Shown one piece after another: positions 40,370-48,927 of a stretch of 64,000 nt of DNA. Every line of letters begins with the position of its first letter. Within the stretch, counting starts at the first letter, position 1. The translations under genes were made by a program, and so were the position numbers. The stretch covers positions 1,302,001-1,366,000 of the forward strand of contig NZ_CP030048.1 in assembly GCF_015291665.1 (NCBI RefSeq). The letters are read 5' to 3'. A model generated the notes under the pieces. The model saw only the letters and a program-made list of their open reading frames with translations, did no database searches and was not told where the DNA came from. The DNA comes from Bradyrhizobium sp. CCBAU 53338. GTDB lineage: Bacteria > Pseudomonadota > Alphaproteobacteria > Rhizobiales > Xanthobacteraceae.

Positions 40370-41881
40370 TCAAGCCGACGCCGCGCTTGGCATCTGCTCG
40401 GCCGGCTGATCGTCGCCATTGGGATCGCCCGGCGCCGTCGCCCATGCCAATTCCACCAGCGTCACGAACCTGCGCCCGCCGCCGTCGAGCTGGACCACGA
40501 TCAGGCCCTGCTCCTCCATGTAGCCGAGCAGGCGCTGGGCCCGGCGCAGCGAGTGCGAGCCATAGGCACGCGCGATCGCGGCATCGCCGGGGCAGGGCCA
40601 GCCTTCCTTGGCTGCACGCGCGATCATCATGAACACGCCCTGCATGTCGTCGGGCAGGATCGAGGCGCGGAGCGTCACCTCCTGCCAGGAATCGTCCTCG
40701 GCAATCTCAGTGCCGAGTCCCGCGCGCGCATGCGTCAGCATGCGGCGGAATTCACTCAAGTCAGGCACGGACGCGCCGAGGCCTTCGATGCGGCAGCGGA
40801 CCACGAATTCCTGATAGAGCACGCCGATGGCGCGGAAGCCGGCATCGGGCGCGGCCAGCACGGCGCGCAAGGTGCGATCCACGCGCTCGCGCCGCTCGGC
40901 GAGCTCTTCGGCGCTGACCGGTTCCTCGACCCCCTCAGGGCTGATCTCGGGCGTTGCGGCCTTGGCCGCGCGAAGCTGTTCGAGCAGATCAGGCGCGGGC
41001 CGGCGTTGCGGCCGGCTGGCATCCGGCGGGGGCGCCGCCAGAATCACGGCGCGCATATCTTCCGTTGTCGCTTCCGGCAGCGGCATCAACCGCGGCGTCG
41101 AGTTGCGGGGGGAGGTGTCGGTCGGGCCGATGTTCAGACGCAGCGGACGACGCGACAGCGCAGGCCCGAGCGCCATGAATTGCCCGCGTTCGAGATCGCG
41201 GAAGGCTTCGGCCTGCCGTCGCTCCATGCCGAGCAGATCGGCGGCGCGCGCCATGTCGATGTCGAGGAAGGTCCGGCCCATCAGGAAGTTCGAGGCTTCG
41301 GCCGCGACGTTCTTGGCGAGCTTCGCCAGACGTTGCGTCGCGATGATGCCGGCGAGGCCGCGCTTGCGGCCGCGGCACATCAGATTGGTCATAGCGCCCA
41401 GCGACAGCTTGCGCGCCTCGTCCGAGACCTCGCCCGCGACCGCCGGCGCGAACAGCTGCGCCTCGTCGACCACCACCAGCATCGGGTACCAATGGTCGCG
41501 CTCGACGTCGAACATGCCGCCGAGGAAGGCGGCCGCGCGCCGCATCTGGTTCTCGGCATCCAGCCCTTCGAGATTGAGCACCGTGGAGACGCGATGCAGC
41601 CGGGCGCGTTCGCCGGCGACCTGCAGGCCGCGCTCGGTGTGATCCTCGGCGTCGATCACCAGATGGCCGAAGCGTTCGGCCAGCGTGACGAAATCGCCCT
41701 CGGGATCGATGATGGCCTGCTGCACCCAGGGCGCGCTCTGCTCGAGCAGGCGCCTGAGCAGATGCGACTTGCCGGAGCCGGAATTGCCCTGCACCAGGAG
41801 ACGGGTCGCCAGGAGTTCCTCGAGGTCCATGGCCGCCCCGGCGCCCGCCGTGGTCAACCCCATCTCGATCGCAACCGTCAT
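40370..41881 (-). CDS. HerA/VirB4-like P-loop ATPase (DUF87 type)
   Basis: This 503-residue ATPase has Walker A GNSGSGKS (32-39), Walker B MLVVVDEAQLF (Asp139-Glu140) and a HerA-like Gln/Arg segment GIIATQRLAKLAKN. The second half is Pro/Arg/Glu-rich and ends in a winged-helix-like region (GSHSLRRAQRLLGYMEEQGL). No partner nuclease (NurA/Sir2) is adjacent, so a defence role cannot be argued. It may act in DNA processing. It is convergent with the nickel permease with no spacing. Confidence 0.8.
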   Translation of the reverse strand: MTVAIEMGLTTAGAGAAMDLEELLATRLLVQGNSGSGKSHLLRRLLEQSAPWVQQAIIDPEGDFVTLAERFGHLVIDAEDHTERGLQVAGERARLHRVSTVLNLEGLDAENQMRRAAAFLGGMFDVERDHWYPMLVVVDEAQLFAPAVAGEVSDEARKLSLGAMTNLMCRGRKRGLAGIIATQRLAKLAKNVAAEASNFLMGRTFLDIDMARAADLLGMERRQAEAFRDLERGQFMALGPALSRRPLRLNIGPTDTSPRNSTPRLMPLPEATTEDMRAVILAAPPPDASRPQRRPAPDLLEQLRAAKAATPEISPEGVEEPVSAEELAERRERVDRTLRAVLAAPDAGFRAIGVLYQEFVVRCRIEGLGASVPDLSEFRRMLTHARAGLGTEIAEDDSWQEVTLRASILPDDMQGVFMMIARAAKEGWPCPGDAAIARAYGSHSLRRAQRLLGYMEEQGLIVVQLDGGGRRFVTLVELAWATAPGDPNGDDQPAEQMPSAASA

Positions 41882-42240
41882 GTCCCCGACTCAAGCCCCG
41901 TCATTCGCGGCAAGGGACTTATCAATCGAAGCGGGACGCGTCGAGCGAAACACGAGGGAACATGCCGCGTTGCCCACGGCGGAATTTCAGTCGAGATTTG
42001 AAAGCCGTAGAAGTGCGGGCCAGAATGACTGCGGGATCGGCGATGCGATCGTATTTCGGTTAAATCGCAATTCGTGCCGCGAAGCGACCCATCGGATTTC
42101 ATCCGTTTAGCGGAATATTCCACTTTTCTTGTATGCATTATCCCAGTTGCCATTGCCGGCTGGTTTGCCTTACATGCTGCAGCGCACCCGCGGATAACGG
42201 CCGGGGCTCAAAAAATCACACACATGACGAGGGGACGACC
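41882..42240 (+). other. Intergenic region between divergent ATPase and KPR-like gene
   Basis: This 359-bp stretch holds no gene I can support. A weak promoter candidate for the downstream gene is TTGCCA-N17-TTACAT around 42148-42176; otherwise I see no repeat or hairpin of note. Confidence 0.4.
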
Positions 42241-43305
42241 ATGGCACGTAACGTTCTGATTCTGGGTGCTTCCTACGGCTCCCTGCTGGGCACCAAGCTC
42301 TTGATGGCCGGGCACAACGTGACCCTGGTCTGCCGTGCCAAGACCGCGGAGCTGATCAACCGCGACGGCACCGAGGTGCGCATCAAGCTGCGCGACGAGG
42401 CGGTGCACCGCGCGATCTTCTCGCGCGACTTGCCCGGCAAGCTCGACGCGGTGACGCCGCAGAACGTCGACGTCTCACGCTATGATCTCGTCGGCCTTGC
42501 GATGCAGGAGCCGCAATACACCAACCACACGGTCCGTATGCTGATGGTCAAGATCGCCGCGGCGAAGCTGCCGTGCCTGTCGATCATGAACATGCCGCCG
42601 CTGCCTTATCTCAAGCGCATCCCGGCGCTCGCCGATATGGATCTCGAAGAGGCCTACACCAATGCGCAAGTGTGGGAGCGCTTCGAGCCGGGCCTGGTGA
42701 CGCTGTGTTCGCCCGATCCGCAGGCCTTCCGTCCGCCGGAGGAAGCGGCGAACGTGCTGCATGTCGGCCTGCCCACCAACTTCAAGGCGTCGGTCTTTGC
42801 CGACGAGAAGCACAACAAGGTGCTGCGCGAGCTCGAGGCCGATATCGACGCGGTGACGCTCGACGGCAAGGATGTGCCGGTGAAGCTGAAGGTGTTCGAA
42901 TCGCTGTTCGTGCCGCTGGCGAAATGGTCGATGCTGCTCACCGGCAACTATCGCTGCATCACGCCGCACGAGCCGCAGTCGATCCGCGACGCCGTGCACG
43001 GAGACCTCGCGCGCTCGCAGACGATCTACGATCATGTCGACGCCATCGCGCGCCGGCTCGGCGCCGATCCCGAGGACCAGGTGCCTTTCGCGAAATACGC
43101 CAAGGCCGCCGAAAGCCTGCTGAAGCCCTCGTCGGCTGCGCGGGCCGTGGCCAGCGGTGCGCCCTTCATCGAGCGCGTCGATCTCCTGGTGAAGCTGATT
43201 TCGCATCAGCTCGGCACGCCCAATGCCGAGATCGACCGCACCGTCGAGACCGTCGACCAGAAGCTGAACGAGAAGATCGTGCAGGGCGGATCGGGAGCGC
43301 AGTAG
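42241..43305 (+). CDS. Ketopantoate reductase-like NAD(P)-binding protein
   Basis: This 354-residue protein has an N-terminal Rossmann start ARNVLILGASYGSLLGTKLLMAGHNVTLVC (residues 2-31, described in part) as in the ApbA/PanE family. The later part (FESLFVPLAKWSMLLTGNYR, VDLLVKLISHQLGTPNAEID) does not clearly match the PanE catalytic domain. The ATG at 42241 has AGGGG. It is monocistronic. The substrate is unknown; a dehydrogenase acting on a keto acid is a guess. Confidence 0.7.
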   Translation: MARNVLILGASYGSLLGTKLLMAGHNVTLVCRAKTAELINRDGTEVRIKLRDEAVHRAIFSRDLPGKLDAVTPQNVDVSRYDLVGLAMQEPQYTNHTVRMLMVKIAAAKLPCLSIMNMPPLPYLKRIPALADMDLEEAYTNAQVWERFEPGLVTLCSPDPQAFRPPEEAANVLHVGLPTNFKASVFADEKHNKVLRELEADIDAVTLDGKDVPVKLKVFESLFVPLAKWSMLLTGNYRCITPHEPQSIRDAVHGDLARSQTIYDHVDAIARRLGADPEDQVPFAKYAKAAESLLKPSSAARAVASGAPFIERVDLLVKLISHQLGTPNAEIDRTVETVDQKLNEKIVQGGSGAQ

Positions 43306-43320
43306 CGGCGCGCCTCCGCG

Positions 43321-44000
43321 TTGCCCGGCGGGCAAAACACCTGTAGGGGCTGTCAATCCCGCTCGCGAAAAACATTCCGCTTTACCGAATTTCGGAAACG
43401 GCGTATGTGTCGCGCATCCCGGTTCATCCTTGAGGGGCGATCGTACGTCGTCACGAATTGCGAGCCGGAGTGCGGTGGACGCGGCAGCGTCGGCACGAGA
43501 GGGTGCGGGCAGGGCGGGTAGTCCCTGTGAGCCCGAAACCGCGTGCGGACGAACGGCGCTGTTCAGTTCGTCTCGCCAGCATTCTTGCGGCGCGTGTGCA
43601 CACGTCTGCAAGACCCTGTGGCGGCAACGGACGCGCGTACGGCAAAACCGTGTGGTCCCGGCCGTCGTCGCTACGGTCAAGCCTGTCGCGGAGATGTGGA
43701 GCGTCCAACCGGATCAACCACATCGTCAATTCGCGGGGCGAGGGAGGCCAGAAGGAATTCGGCTCCCGGGAGAGCGCGGCATAAGCCGTCAACCCATCGC
43801 GCAGGGAAGGCCGTGTGTTGGGCTTCACCTGTATGCCGCTGTGCGGTCTTTCACTGCGCTACATTTCGCGCAGCGGACCGCGGGTGCCGCCGGCACCCGG
43901 CCTTCCCTGCACCCTCTTGGACAAGAGGGCGGAGAGAACGAGCAAAGCTCGGGCGAAACGCGTCGCGAGAGCGCGAAGGTGTGTCTGCGATTCGAAATGC
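43321..44000 (+). repeat. Long structured intergenic repeat element (full-length copy)
   Basis: This noncoding element of about 680 bp starts with the perfect palindrome TTGCCCGGCGGGCAA. Inside are several strong inverted repeats: CGTGTGCACACG (43593-43604); GCAGGGAAGGCCG (43801-43813) with CGGCCTTCCCTGC (43898-43910) enclosing GGGTGCC/GGCACCC (43882-43898); and CCCTCTTG/CAAGAGGG (43912-43929). Open frames cross it but none looks like a protein or has a good start. Its ends recur at 9416-9555. I recall similar sequence between genes of other Bradyrhizobium, unverified. The right edge is approximate; 44000-44131 shows no other feature. Confidence 0.7.
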
Positions 44001-44131
44001 AAACGCCGGCAAGGATCCGCCAGGTCTGATCCCGGCAAAAGCTCTCAGGCTGGTGATTTGCGTTTCGCCGGCAATTATTGGCGAATGCGCCGCCTGCGGG
44101 ATCAGGGCCAGGCATCAGGAAGGATCGATCA

Positions 44132-45019
44132 ATGAGTGTTGAAATAACCATGACGGCAGACGTCGTCGGATTGACGAAAGTCGCCCCGGTCTCGCGCCGC
44201 GGATTCATGAGCGCCACCGCGGCGGTTGCCGCCGGCTACACGCTTGCGGCGGGTCCCGTCCGTGCCGAGGTGATCACGACCGACACCGCTGACCTTCAGG
44301 CCGGCGACGCCAGGATCAAGGTCGGTTCCGAGGAGATGCCCGCCTATTTCGCCCGCCCGGCCGGCAACACCAAGGCGCCGGTGATCATCGTGGCGATGGA
44401 GATTTTCGGCCTGCACGAATACATCAAGGACGTGACGCGGCGCCTCGCCAAGCTCGGCGCTTTCGCGGTCGCGCCCGACTATTATTTCCGCAAGGGAATG
44501 GACCTGACCAAGATCACCGACATCAAGGATCTGCTGTCGATCGTCAATGCCAAGCCGGACGCCGAACTGCTGTCTGATCTCGACGCGACGGTGGCCTGGG
44601 CTGGATCGCAGGGCGGCGACACCGCCAGGCTCGGCATCATCGGCTTCTGCCGCGGCGGCCGCACGGTCTGGGAATATGCAGCGCATAGCGGCACGCTCAA
44701 GGCCGGTGTCGCCTTCTATGGTCCGCCGGTCGATGCGCCCAATCCGCTCTGGCCGAAGAGCCCGCTCCAGCTCGCACCCGAGATGAAGGCACCGGTGCTC
44801 GGTCTCTATGGTGGCGCCGATACCGGCATTCCCGTCGCCCAGGTGGAGCAGTTCAAGGCTGCGCTCGAGCAGAACAAGAAGACGGCCGAATTCAAGATCT
44901 ATCCGGGCGCGCCGCACGGCTTCCATGCCGACTACCGCAGCAGCTACCGCAAGGGCGCGGCGGAAGATGCCTGGAAGCAGGCGCAGGCCTGGTTCAAAAA
45001 ATATGGCGTGTTGAGTTGA
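44132..45019 (+). CDS. Exported dienelactone hydrolase-family protein
   Basis: This 295-residue alpha/beta hydrolase has a Tat signal (VSRRGFMSATAAVAAGYTLA). DLH features are VIIVAMEIFGLHEYIKDVTR, the nucleophile Cys in IIGFCRGGRTVWEYA, the acid in LGLYGGADTGIPV and the His in YPGAPHGFHADYR. The ATG at 44132 follows AGGA. It stands alone after the repeat. Export is unusual for classical cytosolic DLH of aromatic degradation but common in this subgroup. The ester or lactone substrate is unknown. Confidence 0.88.
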   Translation: MSVEITMTADVVGLTKVAPVSRRGFMSATAAVAAGYTLAAGPVRAEVITTDTADLQAGDARIKVGSEEMPAYFARPAGNTKAPVIIVAMEIFGLHEYIKDVTRRLAKLGAFAVAPDYYFRKGMDLTKITDIKDLLSIVNAKPDAELLSDLDATVAWAGSQGGDTARLGIIGFCRGGRTVWEYAAHSGTLKAGVAFYGPPVDAPNPLWPKSPLQLAPEMKAPVLGLYGGADTGIPVAQVEQFKAALEQNKKTAEFKIYPGAPHGFHADYRSSYRKGAAEDAWKQAQAWFKKYGVLS

Positions 45020-45044
45020 CACCGAATATTAGGTGCCGCCTTTT

Positions 45045-45908
45045 TCATTTTGTCGGTGCCAGTCTCGCATCGTCGTCGCGCCAAAGCGCATCGAGACCGT
45101 GCCGATAAGTCGGATGGGCCAGCGTGACACCGAGTTCTTGCTTCAGCCTCGCATTGGAGACGCGGGCGCTGCTGGCATAGAAGCTGCGCGCCATCGCCGA
45201 CATCTCCGCGGTCGCGAAGGCTTCTTCGGCCGGCGGCGCGACGCCCATGAGCTGCGCGGCATAGGTGATCACGTCCTGCGGCGGTGTCGGCTCGTCGTCG
45301 CAGACGTTCCAGGTGCCGCCGCCCTGATGGCGAACCGCGGCCATGATTGCGCTCGCGATGTCGTCGACATGGATGCGGTTGAACACCTGGCCGGGCTTGA
45401 TGATGCGCCGCGCCGCGCCGCCGCGCAGTGTCACCAGCGCGTTGCGGCCGGGGCCGTAGATGCCGGCAAGCCGCAGTACCGCGACATCGCCGTGCGTCGT
45501 CTCCGTCCAGGCCTGCTCGGCGGCGACCCGCATCCGCGCGCGGTCGAGGGAGGAATGTGGCGGCGTGCTCTCGTCCACCCAGCCACCGGCGTGATCACCG
45601 TAGACGCCGATGGTGGAGAGGTAGACGACCTTGCGGCGGCCCGACGCGAGCACATCGCCGAGCGCAGCCAGCGTGGGATCGCCGGTGTTGCCCGGCGGGA
45701 TCGAGATCAGGAGGACATCGGCGTCGCGGATGCGCTCGACAGTGGCGTCAGCCGGACGGCTGCCGGAAAAACCGTGCAGCTCGATGCCGGCGAGGTCGTC
45801 CCGCTTGGCGGGATCGCGCACCGTCCCGGCGACATGCGAGAACGCGTCGCCGAACCTGCCGACGAAATGCCGGGCGCTATAGCCGAGGCCGAGGATAAAG
45901 AGCCGCAT
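45045..45908 (-). CDS. NAD-dependent epimerase/dehydratase-like protein
   Basis: This 287-residue extended-SDR-like protein has the N-terminal nucleotide-binding loop LFILGLGYSARHFVGRF (GxGxxA), VVYLSTIGVYGDHAG with the active-site Tyr region, LRLAGIYGPGRNALVTL and FNRIHVDDIASAI. The usual YxxxK is not obvious, so catalysis is uncertain. I chose the ATG at 45908 because it begins the fold directly. It is convergent with the dienelactone hydrolase gene, 25 bp apart, where a T-rich stretch lies. Confidence 0.8.
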   Translation of the reverse strand: MRLFILGLGYSARHFVGRFGDAFSHVAGTVRDPAKRDDLAGIELHGFSGSRPADATVERIRDADVLLISIPPGNTGDPTLAALGDVLASGRRKVVYLSTIGVYGDHAGGWVDESTPPHSSLDRARMRVAAEQAWTETTHGDVAVLRLAGIYGPGRNALVTLRGGAARRIIKPGQVFNRIHVDDIASAIMAAVRHQGGGTWNVCDDEPTPPQDVITYAAQLMGVAPPAEEAFATAEMSAMARSFYASSARVSNARLKQELGVTLAHPTYRHGLDALWRDDDARLAPTK

Positions 45909-46054
45909 GCGTTCCCGTGCTGGGTTCGAGTTCCCGATCGCGCGAGCCCGCGCGCCCTCGCTCATAAGAGATTTTTGGGTCCGGCAAAAGATATTGCGAT
46001 TTTACTCGCCCGGTGCCTCAGGCGATGCTCGCTCGTCACAGGGAGGCGCGGACC

Positions 46055-46801
46055 ATGCAGGCGGAGGCGATCGCTCCAGCGGACGCGGCAGCGCTGATCC
46101 GGAACGCGGCCGCGCTGATCTTCGATGTCGACGGCACCCTTGCCGAGACCGAGGAGCTGCATCGACGGGCCTTCAACCACGCCTTCGCCCGCCGCGGTCT
46201 CGACTGGCACTGGGACCGTGCCGTCTACCGGGATTTGCTGCGGGTGACCGGCGGCAAGGAACGCATCCGCGCCTTCCACGCCAGGCAGTGGATCGCGCCG
46301 CCCTTGTCGGACGCTGACATCGCCGAGCTTCATCGCATCAAGACCGCGCACTATGCCGAGCTGATCGAGACCGGCTGCTGCCCGTTGCGGCCCGGCGTGG
46401 CCGAACTGCTCCCAGCGGCAAAGGCGCGTGGCCAGCGGCTGGCGATTGCGACCACCACCTCTCACGGCAATATCGATGCGCTGCTGTCGCAGGCGCTGGG
46501 GCCGCGCTGGGCCGCGGATTTCGACGCGATCGTTGCCGGCGATGATGTCAGGCACAAGAAGCCGGCGGCGGACGTCTATCTCGAAGTGCTGACGCGACTG
46601 AAGCTGGAGGCTGCCGACTGCATCGCGATCGAGGATTCCGCCAACGGGCTGATCGCGGCCTCGGGCGCCGGCATTCCCGTGCTCATCACCCGCAGCATGT
46701 ATTTCCGGGACGATGATTTCAGCGCGGCGCGGGTCGTGCTGGACGACCTGTCGGAACTCGCTGCCAAACCGAGAATCGTAAAACAACCCCATGCACAGTA
46801 G
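46055..46801 (+). CDS. HAD-superfamily phosphatase, CbbY-like
   Basis: This 248-residue HAD hydrolase has motif I LIFDVDGTLAETEELHRRAFN (nucleophile Asp and acid Asp), a helical cap, motif II Thr in LAIATTTSHGNI, motif III Lys in DVRHKKPAADVYLEVL and motif IV IAIEDSANGLIAASGAG. It resembles CbbY-type sugar phosphate phosphatases. The ATG at 46055 has GGGAGG. No Calvin-cycle genes are adjacent. It is convergent with the SnoaL-like gene. Confidence 0.88.
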   Translation: MQAEAIAPADAAALIRNAAALIFDVDGTLAETEELHRRAFNHAFARRGLDWHWDRAVYRDLLRVTGGKERIRAFHARQWIAPPLSDADIAELHRIKTAHYAELIETGCCPLRPGVAELLPAAKARGQRLAIATTTSHGNIDALLSQALGPRWAADFDAIVAGDDVRHKKPAADVYLEVLTRLKLEAADCIAIEDSANGLIAASGAGIPVLITRSMYFRDDDFSAARVVLDDLSELAAKPRIVKQPHAQ

Positions 46802-46814
46802 AACGGCGGCGCCG

Positions 46815-47222
46815 TCAGTGTACCCGGTGGCTCGCTCTATCGTCCTCGGCCTGTTCGACGATCTGCGCAATCGGGCTCGACTGATGGTGCACCAGGCGCC
46901 AGCCGTCGCCGACGCGGCGAAAATGGTTGGCTGCGGCGAGCGCGGTGCCGTCGACGATCTCGATGCAGAGCACGCGGGCGCTGTCGCCGTCGACGATGGC
47001 CTGCGGCTCGGCGCAAGCGATCTGCGGCCTTTCAGGATTCTGCAGGATGTCACGCCAGCTTCCGATCACGGTGGCGTGGCCGACGATCGCGGGCCAGCCG
47101 GGGTGAATGCAGGAAATGGCGTCGTCATCCGCCCACATCCGCTTCATGCCGTCGAAATCGCCCGTCGAAAAGGCGGCGTAAAAAGCCGCGTTCGCGGCGA
47201 TGACCTTGCTGTCCTTTGCCAT
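46815..47222 (-). CDS. SnoaL/NTF2-like protein
   Basis: This 135-residue single-domain protein has the NTF2-like pattern: an N-terminal helix VIAANAAFYAAFSTGDFDGM, then MWADDDAISCIHPGWPAIVG with the conserved His-Pro-Gly, and the strand-rich end FRRVGDGWRLVHHQSSPI. It resembles YybH/SnoaL-like proteins of unknown function. The ATG at 47222 is chosen over an upstream one six codons earlier. It stands alone. Confidence 0.8.
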   Translation of the reverse strand: MAKDSKVIAANAAFYAAFSTGDFDGMKRMWADDDAISCIHPGWPAIVGHATVIGSWRDILQNPERPQIACAEPQAIVDGDSARVLCIEIVDGTALAAANHFRRVGDGWRLVHHQSSPIAQIVEQAEDDRASHRVH

Positions 47223-47311
47223 GCCTCTCGGGTGAGCCAATGGCCGTCAAAAATCAAGCGCGACTTCAGGCCGACTTTGAACGCAGTGCAGCATCGCTGC
47301 CCACTTTCTGG

Positions 47312-48781
47312 TCACGCCGAAACAAGCGTCTCCACCGCGCCTCGCGCGCCCTGGCTGTAGAGGCGCCCGAGGGCTGCGGTCACGGCCTCGCGCAGCCGTG
47401 GCTCGGCACCGAGCGGCCCGAACACTTTCGTGACGCCGAGCAATGCGGGGGCAAGTCGTTCGGCGACGGGACCGGCCTCGCGCGCCAGCGCCGCCAGCTC
47501 TCCTGCGAGGGGATCGCGCACGTCGATGGCGCGGCCCTGCTCGTCGAGCGCGGTGACGTAGCGCATCCAGCCGGCCACCGCGAGCGCATGCGTCGCGATC
47601 GGCAGATTCTTGGCGAGCCGATCCTGCATCGCGCCGAGCAGGCGCTGCGGCAGTTTTTGCGAGCCGTCCATCGCGATCTGCCAGGTGCGGTGACGCAGCG
47701 CCGGGTTGGCGAAGCGCTTGAGCAGCGAGGTGCGATAGGCCGAAAGGTCGGTGCCTGCGGGCATCGTCAGAGTCACCGCGGCCTGTTCCATCACCTGCGC
47801 TGCAAGATGCGCGAAATGCGGATCCTGCATGGTGTCGGCGATGGTCTCGTAGCCGGCGAGATAGCCGAGATAAGCCAGCGCCGAATGGCTGGCATTGAGC
47901 AGCCGCAGCTTCATCAGCTCGAACGGCTTGACGTCAGCGACGAGCTCGACGCCTGCGGCGGCGAGATCGGGCCGGCCCGCCGCAAAGCGATCCTCGACCA
48001 CCCATTGCGTGAACGGCTCGGTCATGACAGGCCAGGCGTCACGCATCCCAAGCGCCGCGGCGACCGCGTCGCGATCGGCATCGGTTGTCTCAGGCACGAT
48101 GCGATCGACCATGGTGCAAGGGAAGGTCACTGCGTCCGCTATCCACTTGCCGAGGTCCTTCGACCGGAGCGCCGCGAATTGGGTGACGATCCGCTGCACG
48201 GTGTGGCCGTTGGCGGCGAGATTGTCGCAGCACAGCACGGTGAAGGGCGCAATGCCAAGCGCCCGCCGTCGCGCGAGCGCGGCCACGATGAAGCCCGGCG
48301 CCGAGCGCGGCGCATCGACATTGTTCAGATCGTGCACGACATCAGGATGCCGCTCGTCGAGATCGCCGGTCTGCGGCGTGTGGCAATAACCCTTCTCGGT
48401 GACCGTGAGCGAGACGATGCGGATGGCGGGATCGGCCATCCGCTCGACCAGCGCGACCGGCTTCTCGCGCGCGACGACGCTGTCGAGCAGCGCACCGATG
48501 ACGCGGTGCTCGGTGCCTTCGGCCGCGCGCACGGCGACCGTGTAGAGATGATTCTGCGGGGCGAGGGCGTCGCGCGTGTCCGGACTGCGCAGGCTCGCGC
48601 CGACGATTCCCCATGACGTGGCGCCGCTGGCCAAGCAATCGTCGATGACGACGGCCTGATGGGCGCGATGAAACGCGCCAAGGCCGAGATGCACGATGCC
48701 GGAAGTGACGCGCGCGCGGTCATAGGCCGGGCGGCGGATGCGAGGTGCCAGCCGATCGAGATTGGCGCGGCCGAGCCGCAT
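47312..48781 (-). CDS. uxuB: D-mannonate oxidoreductase (fructuronate reductase) UxuB
   Basis: This 489-residue long-chain polyol dehydrogenase has the N-terminal GIVHLGLGAFHRAHQAVVID, CCDNLAANGHTVQRIV, TFPCTMVDRIVPETTDAD and the catalytic Lys-x4-Asn-x2-His in KLRLLNASHSALAYLGYLAG. It could equally be a mannitol 2-dehydrogenase by sequence. The neighbouring mannonate dehydratase and UxuR-like regulator make fructuronate/mannonate the better call. The ATG at 48781 follows GGAGA. It is divergent from uxuR over a shared operator. Confidence 0.85.
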   Translation of the reverse strand: MRLGRANLDRLAPRIRRPAYDRARVTSGIVHLGLGAFHRAHQAVVIDDCLASGATSWGIVGASLRSPDTRDALAPQNHLYTVAVRAAEGTEHRVIGALLDSVVAREKPVALVERMADPAIRIVSLTVTEKGYCHTPQTGDLDERHPDVVHDLNNVDAPRSAPGFIVAALARRRALGIAPFTVLCCDNLAANGHTVQRIVTQFAALRSKDLGKWIADAVTFPCTMVDRIVPETTDADRDAVAAALGMRDAWPVMTEPFTQWVVEDRFAAGRPDLAAAGVELVADVKPFELMKLRLLNASHSALAYLGYLAGYETIADTMQDPHFAHLAAQVMEQAAVTLTMPAGTDLSAYRTSLLKRFANPALRHRTWQIAMDGSQKLPQRLLGAMQDRLAKNLPIATHALAVAGWMRYVTALDEQGRAIDVRDPLAGELAALAREAGPVAERLAPALLGVTKVFGPLGAEPRLREAVTAALGRLYSQGARGAVETLVSA

Positions 48782-48845
48782 GGTCGTCTCCCCTGTGTTT
48801 GGCTGCTGCTTGACATGGCGGCCGTCTTCGGTCAATGCTCCGGTC

Positions 48846-48875
48846 AATTGGTAAGACCAATTTTCCAAAAATTGG
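48846..48875. promoter_or_regulatory. UxuR-like operator (overlapping palindromes)
   Basis: AATTGGT-AAG-ACCAATT (48846-48862) is a perfect palindrome very close to the E. coli ExuR/UxuR site AAATTGGTATACCAATTT. A second, overlapping one, CCAATTTT-CCA-AAAATTGG (48857-48875), shares its right half. It lies 65 bp from uxuB and 53 bp from uxuR, so one regulator could control both directions. Confidence 0.75.
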
Positions 48876-48927
48876 CGGGCCGCCGGGCTGGAGACCTTCC
48901 CGGCGAGACCCTCCAGGGGAGGCCAGC

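Noticed and set aside
40370..41881. HerA-type anti-phage defence system
   Set aside because: The ATPase lacks an adjacent nuclease or Sir2-like partner; its neighbours are a nickel permease and a KPR-like gene.
43321..44000. Group II intron or retron as the identity of the repeat
   Set aside because: No reverse transcriptase frame is present, and I could not find a domain V-like hairpin or a convincing intron 5' end, so this identity is not supported.
43430..44142. Several open frames of 100-200 codons across the structured repeat
   Set aside because: They overlap in different frames, lack ribosome sites and recognisable domains, and cross strong hairpins; the region is better explained as noncoding repeat.
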